A stretch of 27,983 nt of DNA from JAVBNA01 sp031551875 (GCA_031551875.1 JAVBNA010000040.1:1-27983), one strand, 5' to 3'; shown: positions 1 through 8,745, counted from the first letter of the stretch. A program made the numbers and translations. The notes: a model not told the origin generated them from the letters alone.

Positions 1-41
1 TTGTTGCATTTTGGGCATCTGAATTGGTATACTTTCTGCAT
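1..41 (-). CDS. Zinc-ribbon-like protein, 5' end only (runs off left edge)
   Basis: Reading leftward from 41, the minus strand encodes MQKVYQFRCPKCN before the window ends. The CxxC pair (residues 9 and 12) so close to the N terminus looks like the first half of a zinc ribbon. The start is supported by an AGGAG five bases upstream of the ATG and by a candidate minus-strand promoter at 88-117. The gene is divergent from rplI. Only 13 codons are visible, so family and function cannot be named, and a small chance start cannot be excluded. Confidence 0.5.
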   Translation of the reverse strand, partial: MQKVYQFRCPKCN

Positions 42-87
42 GAGAACTCCTCTTTCTTTTGGGAGGTACGCGTTTTGTAGCAGAAAC

Positions 88-117
88 ATTGTACCACTAA
101 GGATGAGGGGTTCTCAA
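88..117 (-). promoter_or_regulatory. Candidate sigma-A promoter for the left-edge zinc-ribbon gene
   Basis: On the minus strand there is TTGAGA (-35, 112-117), an 18-base spacer and TACAAT (-10, 88-93), each one base off consensus. It would start transcription near 81 and give a leader of about 40 bases to the ATG at 41. No equally good plus-strand promoter for rplI was found in the same gap. TACAAT at 132-137 and TATAAA at 141-146 are possible plus-strand -10 elements without convincing -35 partners. Confidence 0.5.
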
Positions 118-167
118 CTTTCATTTAACTTTACAATACGTATAAACAGAGAATGAGGTGGATGAAT

Positions 168-614
168 ATGAAAGTGATTCTTCTGACCGACGTCAAAGGG
201 AGCGGGAAGAAAGGGGAGATGGTCAGCGTCTCCGACGGCTATGCCAGAAACTACCTGTTTCCCCGGAATCTTGCAAAGCCAGCCAGCGCGCAGGCGGTCA
301 ACGAGCTGAAAAACGCCGAGGCGGCCGCCAAGCACAAGCTGGAGGTGGAGAAGCAGGAGGCGCGGGACAGCGCCGCAAAGCTGCACGAGGCCACGGTAAA
401 AGTGGTGGCGCGTGCCGGGCAGGGGGGCAAGCTCTTCGGTTCGGTGACGCCCAAAGAGGTGGGCGAGGCCATCCAGAAGCAATTCGGCTTTGAGGTGGAC
501 AAGCGGAGAATTGTCCTCTCCCAGGACATCAAGTCCTACGGTACATATGAAGTGGAAGTCAAGCTGATGACGGGCATATCAGCCAAGCTGTACGTGCTGG
601 TCACCGAAGCGTAG
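168..614 (+). CDS. rplI: 50S ribosomal protein L9
   Basis: L9 is a structural protein of the large ribosomal subunit that binds 23S rRNA and helps maintain reading frame. The product is 148 aa, the usual family length. It begins MKVILLTDVKGSGKKGE and carries the N-terminal signature around DGYARNYLFP (residues 23-32). A charged Ala/Lys/Glu-rich connecting helix and a C-terminal rRNA-binding domain follow. I chose ATG 168 over the in-frame ATG at 153 because GAGGTGG (155-161) lies six bases upstream and because family members begin MKVILL. The gene is the first plus-strand gene after a divergent neighbour, so it probably starts a transcription unit. dnaB follows after 22 bases, the standard Firmicutes order. 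Confidence 0.97.
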   Translation: MKVILLTDVKGSGKKGEMVSVSDGYARNYLFPRNLAKPASAQAVNELKNAEAAAKHKLEVEKQEARDSAAKLHEATVKVVARAGQGGKLFGSVTPKEVGEAIQKQFGFEVDKRRIVLSQDIKSYGTYEVEVKLMTGISAKLYVLVTEA

Positions 615-636
615 AAACGGGGTAAGGAGCAAAAAC

Positions 637-2013
637 ATGGCGGAACAATCACTGCTCGGGCAATTTGACGGGGTCAATTTGCCCTACAGTCCCGAGGCCG
701 AACAATCGGTACTGGGGGCAGTCCTGCTGGACGCTTCCTGTCTGGATGTGGTGCTGCCCATCCTGCCGAACCCTTCCTTTTTTCACCTGAGCAACCACCG
801 CACGATCTACGCGGCCATGCTGTCCCTCAACGCGCTTGGGCAGCGGGTGGACTTTATCACCGTGCTCGAGCACCTCAAGGCCGACCCTGACTTTGACGAA
901 GCGAACGGAAAAACCTATCTGCTTCGCCTGGCCGAGCTTGTGCCGTCGGTGTCGGGCGTGGAGACCTATGCGAACATCGTCCGCGACAAGTACGACCTGC
1001 GCATGCTGATTTACGCAGCGCGCGAGGTGCTGGACAACGCGATGGACGGCGGCGCGGACACGTCCGAGCTGCTTTCGCTAGCGGAGGAAAAGCTTGGCGA
1101 GATCCGCAGCGGCAAAAGCGCACAGGGTCTCCAGCACATCAGCGAGGTCATGGTGCGGCTGCTCGACAACCTCGACGCGCTCAACTCCCCTGACAAGCAC
1201 CTCTATGAGGGCATCCCTACCGGCATCGGCGATCTTGACAAGCTGATCACCGGGCTGAACAAGTCCGACCTGATCCTGCTGGCCGCCCGTCCGGGTATGG
1301 GAAAAACCTCATTCGCGCTCAACATCGCCCGCAACGTGGCGGTGACGCAAAAGCGGAAAATTGCGTTCTTTTCTCTTGAGATGACGCGCGAACAGCTGGT
1401 GGGGCGCATTCTGTCCGCCGAGGCGCACATCTCAAGCACCAAGCTGCGCACCGGCGAGTTGGATCCGGGCGACTGGGAACGGCTGGGCGGCGCGTGCGAC
1501 ATCCTGATGAATTCGCCCATGCACTTCGACGACGCCGCGAGCATCACGGTGCCTGAAATCAAGGCGCGCGTGCGCCGTGAAAAGGACGTCGACCTGGTGG
1601 TCATCGATTACTTACAGCTTATGCGCGCGGCGCGCCGCACCGAAAACCGCGTGCAGGAGATCAGCGAGATTACACGAAACCTGAAAGTGATGGCCAAGGA
1701 GCTCAATGTTCCGGTCGTCACCCTGTCCCAGCTGTCCCGCGCAACCGAAAGCTCGGCGCGCAAAAGCCGCCGGCCGCAGCTGTCCGACCTGCGCGACTCG
1801 GGCTCGATCGAGCAGGACGCGGACATCGTGCTCTTCCTGTACCGTGACGACTACTATCAGGACGGCGAACAAAACGACACAGAGACGAGCGACAAGGGCA
1901 AAACCCTGTGCATTGTAGGAAAAAACCGCCACGGCAGCTGTGACGACGTGGAGCTGCACTGGTCGGGCGAAATTACCCGATTTACGTCGGTGGAACGGCG
2001 CAATTACGGGTGA
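637..2013 (+). CDS. dnaB: Replicative DNA helicase
   Basis: This is the hexameric 5'-3' fork helicase that unwinds parental DNA and recruits primase. At 458 aa it has the normal length. The N-terminal DnaB domain (about residues 15-120) begins with the typical SPEAEQSVLGAVLLD. A linker leads to the RecA-like C-terminal domain from about residue 185. Walker A is ARPGMGKTS (217-225), Walker B lies in VVIDYLQLM (321-329), and QLSR (365-368) and the DLRDSGSIEQDAD stretch (384-396) are the usual late motifs. There is no intein. A GGAG is placed before the ATG. It is probably co-transcribed with rplI and tilS. Confidence 0.98.
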   Translation: MAEQSLLGQFDGVNLPYSPEAEQSVLGAVLLDASCLDVVLPILPNPSFFHLSNHRTIYAAMLSLNALGQRVDFITVLEHLKADPDFDEANGKTYLLRLAELVPSVSGVETYANIVRDKYDLRMLIYAAREVLDNAMDGGADTSELLSLAEEKLGEIRSGKSAQGLQHISEVMVRLLDNLDALNSPDKHLYEGIPTGIGDLDKLITGLNKSDLILLAARPGMGKTSFALNIARNVAVTQKRKIAFFSLEMTREQLVGRILSAEAHISSTKLRTGELDPGDWERLGGACDILMNSPMHFDDAASITVPEIKARVRREKDVDLVVIDYLQLMRAARRTENRVQEISEITRNLKVMAKELNVPVVTLSQLSRATESSARKSRRPQLSDLRDSGSIEQDADIVLFLYRDDYYQDGEQNDTETSDKGKTLCIVGKNRHGSCDDVELHWSGEITRFTSVERRNYG

Positions 2014-2050
2014 TATAAATTGATTTAAAGAAAAATTGTATAAAAGTGTG

Positions 2051-3415
2051 ATGGATATGAAAAATAAAGTATTGGAGACCATTCGCAAATACAATATGCT
2101 TGAGCGGGGCGACACGGTGGTTGTCGCGGTGTCGGGCGGCGCCGATTCGGTGTGCCTGCTTTACCTGCTGCACAGCCTGCGGGGTGAGCTGGGTATTTTT
2201 ATCTCGGCCGCCCACGTCAACCATCTGCTGCGCGGGCAGGAGAGCGAGCGGGACGAGCAGTTTGTGCGCAGCCTGTGCAAAAAGTGGGGCATCGAGCTTT
2301 CGGTCGCCCGGGTGGACTGCAAGCAGTTTGCCGAAGAGCAGGGCAAGAGCATCGAGCTGGCCGGGCGGGAGATCCGCTACGCCTTTTTTGACAAGCTAAC
2401 CGAGCCGATGAAGCAGGCCAAGGTTGCGACGGCGCACACGCTGTCCGACAACATGGAAACCGCCCTTTTCAACATTGCCCGCGGCACCTCCCTTAAGGGA
2501 TTGTGCGCCATCCCGCCGGTGCGGGAGGACGTGATTCGTCCGCTGATCGAGGTCACCCGTGAGGAGATTGAGGGCTACCTGAAAGAAAAGAACATTGAGT
2601 ATGTGACCGACAGCTCCAATCTAACCGACGACCACACACGAAACTTCATCCGCAACCACATTGTCAAAGATTTACGCGAAATCAACCCTTCCATTGAGCG
2701 GGCGTTCCAGCGCCTGATCAATTCGGTGCGCGAGGATGAAGAGTTTATCGCCGCGCTGGCTGACGAGGCGCTGTCCCAGTGCATCAACCCCGCCGGCGAG
2801 ATCATCCGCGAGCACTTTCAGAACTACCCGCGCTCCCTTCAGTCGCGCGTGATTTTGCTTCAGGCCAAGCTGATCACCGGCGCACAGCTGGAGGCGCAGC
2901 ACGTAGAGGCGATTCATAAGCTGAATTTCACCCGGGGTTCGGTCAACCTGCCGCTTGATTACTGCGCCGAGGTGACGGCCAATGTCATCCGTTTTGCCGC
3001 GCAGAAGCCCAAGGTAAAACCGCGTGAGGAGTGGCAGGTGCCGCTCAAATTCCCTGAGACAAAGCTGCCCGACGGGCGCGTGCTCAAGGTGCGGGTGTGC
3101 ACCGGTGAGGACGTCAACGCTGGTCAAAATATTAACAAAATATTGATTTATTCCGATCCCGACTGTGATACAATAAACGGAACCATCATTCGCAACCGGC
3201 GGGAGGGTGACCGCTTCAGGCAGAAGGGGCGTTTCGGCTCCAAGTCGCTCAAAAAGCTCTTCAACGAAGAGGAGGTTCCGGTGGAGCAGCGCGACACGCT
3301 GGCCGTTCTGGAATACGGCGGAGAGATCGCGTGGATCGAGGACTTCGGCGTCAGCGATTACTTTTCGGTCAACCGTCCCGACCAGAAGGCGATTGAGATC
3401 ACATTGGAGGGATAA
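2051..3415 (+). CDS. tilS: tRNA(Ile)-lysidine synthetase
   Basis: TilS ligates lysine to C34 of the CAU-anticodon tRNA-Ile, using ATP, so that it reads AUA codons. The PP-loop motif SGGADS is at residues 28-33, followed by an N-type ATP pyrophosphatase domain. A middle substrate-binding domain and a C-terminal domain with the typical RRREGDRFR-like sequence (NRREGDRF, DNA about 3194-3217) follow. The length of 454 aa fits the full three-domain form. The start is uncertain: ATG 2051, ATG 2057 and TTG 2036 are in frame and none has a good ribosome binding site. I chose 2051. An AT-rich patch sits at 3121-3180. The stop is three bases before hpt, whose ribosome binding site lies inside the tilS 3' end, so the two are probably translationally coupled. 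Confidence 0.93.
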   Translation: MDMKNKVLETIRKYNMLERGDTVVVAVSGGADSVCLLYLLHSLRGELGIFISAAHVNHLLRGQESERDEQFVRSLCKKWGIELSVARVDCKQFAEEQGKSIELAGREIRYAFFDKLTEPMKQAKVATAHTLSDNMETALFNIARGTSLKGLCAIPPVREDVIRPLIEVTREEIEGYLKEKNIEYVTDSSNLTDDHTRNFIRNHIVKDLREINPSIERAFQRLINSVREDEEFIAALADEALSQCINPAGEIIREHFQNYPRSLQSRVILLQAKLITGAQLEAQHVEAIHKLNFTRGSVNLPLDYCAEVTANVIRFAAQKPKVKPREEWQVPLKFPETKLPDGRVLKVRVCTGEDVNAGQNINKILIYSDPDCDTINGTIIRNRREGDRFRQKGRFGSKSLKKLFNEEEVPVEQRDTLAVLEYGGEIAWIEDFGVSDYFSVNRPDQKAIEITLEG

Positions 3416-3418
3416 ATC

Positions 3419-3964
3419 GTGCACTGCGACGTAGAAAAAATCATCTATACCGAAGAACAGATCCATGAGGCGGTTTGCGCGCTCGGACGGCGGATCAGCG
3501 AGGACTATAAGGACAAAAAGCTGCTTATGCTCAGCGTCCTCAAGGGCTCAGTGGTCTTCATGTCCGACCTGATGCGGGAAATCACGATCGACTGCCGAAT
3601 CGACTTTATGTCGGTTTCGAGCTATGGATCGGGAGTAAAAACCTCCGGAGTGGTTAAGATACTGAAGGATTTGGATATTCAGATCACCGGGTATGACATA
3701 CTGGTGGTGGAGGATATTCTGGACAGCGGCCTGACGCTCAAGCATATTTTGGAGCTTCTGGAAACGCGGGGTCCACATAGTATCCGTTTGTGTACGCTTC
3801 TCGACAAGCCCGAACGCCGGAAGGCAGCGATTGAAACCGACTACTGCGGCTTTCAGGTTCCCGATGAATTCATCGTGGGATACGGGCTTGACTATGATGA
3901 GAAATACAGAAACCTGCCCTATATCGGGATACTGAAGCCTGAGATTTACGCGCCGGCGGAGTAG
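3419..3964 (+). CDS. hpt: Hypoxanthine(-guanine) phosphoribosyltransferase
   Basis: It transfers phosphoribose from PRPP to hypoxanthine or guanine in cytosolic purine salvage. The PRPP-binding motif is VVEDILDSGLT (residues 97-107), the LKGS loop is at 41-44, and the C-terminal GYGLDYDEKYRNLPYIG closes the active site. At 181 aa it matches the family. Translation starts at GTG 3419, with GGAGGG (3406-3411) seven bases upstream inside the tilS 3' end. The tilS-hpt-ftsH order is a conserved Firmicutes arrangement. Exact base preference cannot be read from sequence alone. Confidence 0.95.
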   Translation: MHCDVEKIIYTEEQIHEAVCALGRRISEDYKDKKLLMLSVLKGSVVFMSDLMREITIDCRIDFMSVSSYGSGVKTSGVVKILKDLDIQITGYDILVVEDILDSGLTLKHILELLETRGPHSIRLCTLLDKPERRKAAIETDYCGFQVPDEFIVGYGLDYDEKYRNLPYIGILKPEIYAPAE

Positions 3965-4062
3965 GCAAGAATCCATTCGGGCGTTTCCTAAACGGCAGAA
4001 CAGAGACTGGCGGAGACTCCGCCGAGATCGGGCGCACGCAAGACCGCCCTCAAGGAGTGATT

Positions 4063-5943
4063 TTGATTTTGGATAACAAGAAACGTATCAAAAATATACT
4101 GCTGTACGTGGGAATCCCCGTCCTGATATTTCTGGTGCTCGCGACCTTTTTCAGCACACAGCGTGCGGATACCACCATCTATTCGGAGATCGTAGGCTAT
4201 TTTGAGGAGCAGAAGGTCGACGAATTTACGCTTGATCTGGGCAGCGGTGCGCTCAAGATGAAGGTCAGGGGCAAGGAGGGCGAGATTAAATATTCGGTAC
4301 CCAGCGTCACCATCTTTGTGGAGCAGGTACAGCCTCTGGTCGATGCGCGCAACAAGGCCACGCCGCAGAATAAAATCAAGTACGATTATAAGCCCCAGCA
4401 GAACGGCTGGTTTGCGAGTATGCTTCCCACGCTTTTGATTCTGGCCGCCATGGTGGGCATCTGGTTCTTCATGGTTCGCAAGCTCAACAGCACGATGGGC
4501 GACTCGGGACGGCAGATGAACTTCGGCAAAGCCAAAATCAAGCAGATGTCGGACGAAAAACGCAAGACGACCTTTGCTGATGTGGCCGGCGCCGACGAGG
4601 AAAAGGAGGAGCTTCGTGAGATTGTCGAGTTCCTCAAGAATCCGAAGAAATACAATGAACTGGGCGCACGCATCCCCAAGGGCGTGCTGCTGGTCGGACC
4701 GCCCGGCACGGGTAAAACCCTGCTGGCGCGTGCGGTAGCGGGGGAGGCGGGCGTGCCCTTCTTCTCCATCTCCGGCTCCGACTTCGTGGAAATGTTCGTG
4801 GGCGTGGGCGCATCCCGTGTGCGCGACCTGTTTGACCAGGCCAAGAAAAACGCCCCCTGCATCATCTTCATTGACGAAATCGATGCGGTGGGCCGTCAGC
4901 GCGGCGCGGGTCTCGGCGGCGGACATGACGAGCGTGAGCAAACGCTCAACCAGCTGCTCGTAGAGATGGACGGCTTCGGCACAAACGAAGGCGTCATCAT
5001 GATCGCCGCGACCAACCGCCCCGACATTCTTGATCCGGCGCTCATGCGTCCGGGACGCTTTGACCGTCAGGTGATGGTCGGCTACCCCGACATCAAGGGC
5101 CGCGAGGAGATCCTCAAGGTACACGCGAAGGGCAAGCCGCTTGCGCCCGACGTTGTGCTCAAAACAATCGCGCAGTCCACAGCCGGGTTTACCGGCGCGG
5201 ATCTCGAAAACCTGCTCAATGAGGCGGCGCTGCTTTCGGCGCGCAAGGATCTCAAGGCCATTACGATGACAGAGATTGAGGAGGCCACGATCAAGGTGGT
5301 CGTGGGTACCGAGAAAAAATCCAAGGTGATCACCGACAAGGAGAAAAAACTGACCGCCTATCACGAGGCGGGTCACGCGGTCGTCACCTACTATTGTCCG
5401 ACACAGGATCCTGTCCATCAGATATCCATCATTCCCCGCGGCATGGCGGGCGGCTATACGATGTCCCTGCCCTCTGAGGATAAATCCTATCGGGGCAAGG
5501 GTGAAATGCTCGAGGACATTCAGGTGCTTCTGGGCGGCCGTGTCGCGGAGGCGCTCGTGCTGGGCGACATCTCCACGGGCGCGTCCAATGACATTGAGCG
5601 TGCAACCAAGACAGTGTACTCGATGGTGACCAAATACGGCATGTCCGAAATGCTCGGCCCGATCAATTACGGCGGGGACAGCAATGAGGTTTTCCTGGGT
5701 CGTGACATGGGCCATATGAAAAATTACTCCGAAAAGACGGCGGCGCAGATCGATGAAGAGGTTTACAAACTGATTTCCGACAGCTACAAAACCACCGAGG
5801 CGATCTTGTCGGCGCACATGGAGCAGCTGCACAACGTGGCACAGTGCCTGTTTGTGCGTGAGAAGGTCGACGGAGAAAAGTTTGTGGACATCATGGAAAA
5901 TGGGTTTACGCCTGAACCGGACGACATTCCGTCACAGGTATAA
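4063..5943 (+). CDS. ftsH: ATP-dependent zinc metalloprotease FtsH
   Basis: FtsH is a membrane-anchored hexameric AAA+ protease that extracts and degrades membrane proteins and unstable cytosolic regulators. Transmembrane segments lie near residues 11-29 and 121-138 and flank a short extracytoplasmic domain. Walker A is GPPGTGKT (212-219), Walker B is FIDEIDAVG (269-277), and the second region of homology around ATNRPDILDPALMRPGRFD follows. HEAGH (434-438) is the zinc site, and the Asp of TGASNDIERAT (about 510) is the likely third ligand. The start is non-ATG. AAGGAG (4052-4057) points to TTG 4063 (five-base spacing) or TTG 4069, and it overlaps a GTG at 4057, which it therefore cannot serve. 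The product is about 626 aa, normal length. Confidence 0.96.
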   Translation: MILDNKKRIKNILLYVGIPVLIFLVLATFFSTQRADTTIYSEIVGYFEEQKVDEFTLDLGSGALKMKVRGKEGEIKYSVPSVTIFVEQVQPLVDARNKATPQNKIKYDYKPQQNGWFASMLPTLLILAAMVGIWFFMVRKLNSTMGDSGRQMNFGKAKIKQMSDEKRKTTFADVAGADEEKEELREIVEFLKNPKKYNELGARIPKGVLLVGPPGTGKTLLARAVAGEAGVPFFSISGSDFVEMFVGVGASRVRDLFDQAKKNAPCIIFIDEIDAVGRQRGAGLGGGHDEREQTLNQLLVEMDGFGTNEGVIMIAATNRPDILDPALMRPGRFDRQVMVGYPDIKGREEILKVHAKGKPLAPDVVLKTIAQSTAGFTGADLENLLNEAALLSARKDLKAITMTEIEEATIKVVVGTEKKSKVITDKEKKLTAYHEAGHAVVTYYCPTQDPVHQISIIPRGMAGGYTMSLPSEDKSYRGKGEMLEDIQVLLGGRVAEALVLGDISTGASNDIERATKTVYSMVTKYGMSEMLGPINYGGDSNEVFLGRDMGHMKNYSEKTAAQIDEEVYKLISDSYKTTEAILSAHMEQLHNVAQCLFVREKVDGEKFVDIMENGFTPEPDDIPSQV

Positions 5944-5980
5944 AAAAGAGAGCCGGCGTCTTGACGCCGGCTCTCTTTTT
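5943..5980 (+). terminator. Rho-independent terminator after ftsH
   Basis: Arms GAGAGCCGGCGTC (5948-5960) and GACGCCGGCTCTC (5963-5975) are perfectly complementary, giving a 12-bp GC-rich stem with a four-base loop. Five A's lie before the stem and five T's after it (5976-5980). It overlaps the ftsH stop codon and separates this unit from the glyA promoter. Confidence 0.93.
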
Positions 5981-6011
5981 ACAAAGTCAATCAAAAGAAT
6001 TGGCAAAGCGG

Positions 6012-6040
6012 TTGCCTTTTTGCCGTAAAAAGGGTATAAT
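6012..6040 (+). promoter_or_regulatory. Sigma-A promoter of glyA
   Basis: TTGCCT (-35, 6012-6017), a 17-base spacer and a perfect TATAAT (-10, 6035-6040) are preceded by GGG. Predicted initiation near 6047 leaves a leader of about 30 bases to the glyA ATG. It sits immediately after the ftsH terminator, so glyA starts a new transcription unit. Confidence 0.85.
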
Positions 6041-6077
6041 TATTAAATTAACGACCAATGAAAAGGAGCGGATGAGT

Positions 6078-7331
6078 ATGTATCAGGATATGATGGACAC
6101 CATTGGTTTTGTGGCGGGGGTAGACGCCGAGGTGGGCGAAGCGATGGGCAAAGAGCTCGCGCGCCAGCGCCGCAACCTTGAGCTGATCGCGTCGGAGAAC
6201 CTGGTTTCGCCGGCGGTGATGGCGGCGATGGGCAGCGTGCTGACCAACAAGTACGCCGAGGGCTACCCCGGCAAGCGGTACTACGGCGGCTGTGAATGCG
6301 TCGACGTTGTGGAGGACATTGCCCGTAACCGTGCCTGTGAGTTGTTCGGCGCGGAATTTGCCAACGTTCAGCCCCATTCGGGTGCGCAGGCCAACACGGC
6401 GGTCTATTTTTCCCTTCTCCAGCCGGGCGACACTGTCATGGGCATGAACCTCGCCGAGGGCGGACACCTGACCCATGGTTCCCCCGTCAACATCTCGGGC
6501 AGCTATTACAACTTTGTATCCTACGGCGTGGATCCGGTCACCCACAAGATCGACTACAACAAGGTGTACGAGCAGGCGCTCGCCTGCAAACCCAAAATGA
6601 TCGTCATCGGCGCAAGCGCCTATCCGCGCGCCATTGACTTTAAACAGTTCCGCGAAATTTGCGACGCCGTGGGCGCCTACATGATGGTGGACATGGCGCA
6701 CATTGCCGGCCTCGTGGCGGCGGGCGTACACGAAAGCCCGGTGCCCTATGCCGACGTGGTGACCACCACCACCCACAAGACCCTGCGCGGCCCGCGCGGC
6801 GGCCTCATTCTGTGCCCCGAGAAGTACGCGGCGCAGATGAACAAGGCCATTTTCCCCGGTATCCAGGGCGGTCCCCTCATGCACACAATCGCCGCGAAGG
6901 CGGTGTGCTTCGGCGAGGCGCTGGGGTCTGAGTTCAAGCAGTACGGCAAAAATGTCGTCGCTAACGCCGCGGCGCTGGCGGACGGGCTCATGAAACGGGG
7001 CAACAAGCTGGTATCGGGCGGCACCGACAACCATCTGATGCTGCTGGATCTGCGCGACATGGAGCTGACCGGCAAGGAGCTGGAGCACCGTCTCGACGAG
7101 GTGTTCATCACGGTCAACAAGAACACTGTGCCTGCCGAGCCCAGAAGCCCCTTCGTCACGAGCGGCGTGCGCATCGGCACCCCGGCGGTCACCAGCCGCG
7201 GCCTAGGGATTTCCGAGATGGATAAAATCGCAGAGTATATCACGCTGACAGTGAACGACTTTGAGGGCAGCGCCGATACCATCCGCGCGGGCGTGACCGA
7301 AATCTGCGGGCTGTATCCGCTGTACGAATAA
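6078..7331 (+). CDS. glyA: Serine hydroxymethyltransferase
   Basis: This PLP enzyme interconverts serine plus tetrahydrofolate with glycine plus methylene-THF and is the main source of one-carbon units. The product is 417 aa, the usual length. It carries the N-terminal RRNLELIASEN block (31-41), GYPGKRYYGG (62-71), DMAHIAGLVA (205-214) and the PLP-lysine motif TTHKTLRGPRGG with Lys234. ATG 6078 was chosen because AAGGAG (6063-6068) is nine bases upstream. The ATG at 6072 is only three bases from it. The frame is open further upstream to 5961, but that extension would begin inside the terminator. A GC-rich inverted repeat follows the stop. Confidence 0.97.
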   Translation: MYQDMMDTIGFVAGVDAEVGEAMGKELARQRRNLELIASENLVSPAVMAAMGSVLTNKYAEGYPGKRYYGGCECVDVVEDIARNRACELFGAEFANVQPHSGAQANTAVYFSLLQPGDTVMGMNLAEGGHLTHGSPVNISGSYYNFVSYGVDPVTHKIDYNKVYEQALACKPKMIVIGASAYPRAIDFKQFREICDAVGAYMMVDMAHIAGLVAAGVHESPVPYADVVTTTTHKTLRGPRGGLILCPEKYAAQMNKAIFPGIQGGPLMHTIAAKAVCFGEALGSEFKQYGKNVVANAAALADGLMKRGNKLVSGGTDNHLMLLDLRDMELTGKELEHRLDEVFITVNKNTVPAEPRSPFVTSGVRIGTPAVTSRGLGISEMDKIAEYITLTVNDFEGSADTIRAGVTEICGLYPLYE

Positions 7332-7345
7332 GTGTAAAAGCCAAA

Positions 7346-7377
7346 CGGCCCGCGCCCCCTTATGGAGACGCGGGCCG
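7346..7377 (+). other. GC-rich stem-loop between glyA and rarA
   Basis: CGGCCCGCG (7346-7354) and CGCGGGCCG (7369-7377) are perfect 9-base inverted repeats around a 14-base loop. No T-run follows, so it is not a canonical intrinsic terminator. It could stabilise the glyA 3' end or partly reduce readthrough into rarA, which has no obvious promoter of its own. Confidence 0.5.
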
Positions 7378-7401
7378 AAGCATAAGGGAAAGGTGATCTG
7401 T

Positions 7402-8685
7402 ATGGCAGCGCCGCTGGCCGACCGGCTGAGGCCGCAAACTCTGGACGACATCGTGGGACAGCGCCATCTGCTCGGTGAGGGCAGGGCGCTGCGCCGTATC
7501 ATCGAGTCGGGCGAGATCCCCAACATGGTCTTTCACGGCTCGGCGGGCATTGGGAAAACCACGCTTGCGTCCCTGATTGCCAAGCGTACCAACCGCCGTC
7601 TGCATAAGCTCAACGGCACCAGCGCGTCCACGTCCGACATCAAGGACATCGTGGCGGAGATCAACACCTTTTCCGCACCCAACGGCATCCTGCTCTATCT
7701 GGACGAGATCCAGTACTTCAATAAAAAACAGCAGCAGACCCTGCTTGAGTTTATAGAAAACGGGTCGATCACCCTGATTGCCTCGACGGCGGAGAACCCC
7801 TATTTTTATGTCTACAGCGCGATTCTAAGCCGTTCCACCGTCTTTGAGTTTAAGCCGGTGGAGCCCGCCGAAGTGGAAAAGGCGGTGAACCGCGCACTCG
7901 ACTTCCTGAGGGAGGAGAGCGGCACGCTCCTTGAGGCAGAGGCCGGCGTCGCCGCACACATCGCGGCCGCCTGCGGCGGAGACGTGCGCAAAGCGATCAA
8001 CGCGGTGGAACTGTGCGCACTGTCGGCCGACACAGCCGGAGATGGCGGCAGACTGATCACACTGGACATTGCGCGTGAGCTGACCCAGAAGAGCACCCTG
8101 CGCTATGACCGGGATGGCGACGAGCACTACGACATCCTGTCGGCCTTTCAGAAGTCGATGCGCGGCTCGGACGCTGACGCGGCGGTGCACTATCTGGCAC
8201 GCCTCGTGGAGGCGGGAGATCTGCCCTCTATTTGCCGCCGGCTGATGGTGTGCGCCTGTGAGGATGTGGGACTGGCCTACCCCCAGATCATCCCCATAGT
8301 CAAGGCCTGTGTGGACGCCGCGCTTCAGATCGGGTTTCCCGAGGCGCAGATCCCCCTTGCGGACGGTGTAATTCTGGTGTGCACCTCCCCAAAATCCAAC
8401 ACCGGCGTCACGGCGGTGGGCAAAGCGCTCGCCGACATCCAGACGGGGTTTGTGGGGGACATCCCGGCACATCTGCGCGATTCCCACTACAACGGCGCGG
8501 AGAAGCGGGGGCACGGGCTGACCTACCAGTATCCCCACAGCTTTCCTCATGGCTGGACGCCCCAGCAGTACCTGCCCGATTCGCTCAAAAACCGGACGTA
8601 CTACGAGTACGGGGAAAATCGGGTGGAGCAGGCGGCGAAGGCCTACTGGGGCAACATTAAAGGTGCTTCGCAAACAAAAAAATAA
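7402..8685 (+). CDS. rarA: Replication-associated recombination protein A (AAA+ ATPase)
   Basis: RarA (MgsA, WRNIP1 family) is a clamp-loader-like AAA+ ATPase acting at stalled replication forks with SSB. The product is 427 aa. The N terminus PLADRLRPQTLDDIVGQ is typical. Walker A is GSAGIGKTT (46-54), the Walker B region is LYLDEIQYF (98-106), sensor I is around STAENPYF, and the arginine finger is in AILSRS. A C-terminal tetramerisation region contains YQYPHSFPHGW, typical of the family. ATG 7402 is preferred over GTG 7393 because AAAGGTG (7389-7395) lies six bases upstream and overlaps the GTG. The unit ends in a strong terminator. Confidence 0.95.
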   Translation: MAAPLADRLRPQTLDDIVGQRHLLGEGRALRRIIESGEIPNMVFHGSAGIGKTTLASLIAKRTNRRLHKLNGTSASTSDIKDIVAEINTFSAPNGILLYLDEIQYFNKKQQQTLLEFIENGSITLIASTAENPYFYVYSAILSRSTVFEFKPVEPAEVEKAVNRALDFLREESGTLLEAEAGVAAHIAAACGGDVRKAINAVELCALSADTAGDGGRLITLDIARELTQKSTLRYDRDGDEHYDILSAFQKSMRGSDADAAVHYLARLVEAGDLPSICRRLMVCACEDVGLAYPQIIPIVKACVDAALQIGFPEAQIPLADGVILVCTSPKSNTGVTAVGKALADIQTGFVGDIPAHLRDSHYNGAEKRGHGLTYQYPHSFPHGWTPQQYLPDSLKNRTYYEYGENRVEQAAKAYWGNIKGASQTKK

Positions 8686-8709
8686 ACAAACGTTTTGAAT
8701 CGGATAACG

Positions 8710-8745
8710 AAACGCCACCACTAGATTTAGTGGTGGCGTTTTTTT
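8710..8745 (+). terminator. Rho-independent terminator after rarA
   Basis: AAACGCCACCACTA (8710-8723) pairs perfectly with TAGTGGTGGCGTTT (8728-8741) around a four-base GATT loop. The 14-bp stem runs into an uninterrupted T-run to 8745. It isolates glyA-rarA from the dcw cluster. Confidence 0.95.

Noticed and set aside
4009..4023. GGCGGAG/CTCCGCC inverted repeat in the hpt-ftsH gap as a terminator
   Set aside because: The stem is effectively five base pairs and no T-run follows. hpt and ftsH are probably co-transcribed.
3988..5832. Long open frame on the minus strand opposite ftsH (over 600 codons)
   Set aside because: It mirrors the GC-rich codon pattern of ftsH, has a His/Arg/Gly/Leu-biased composition without recognisable motifs, and lies wholly antisense to a clear gene.
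5961..6077. N-terminal extension of glyA to the upstream TTG
   Set aside because: It would start inside the ftsH terminator and upstream of the glyA promoter. The 39 extra residues do not resemble SHMT.
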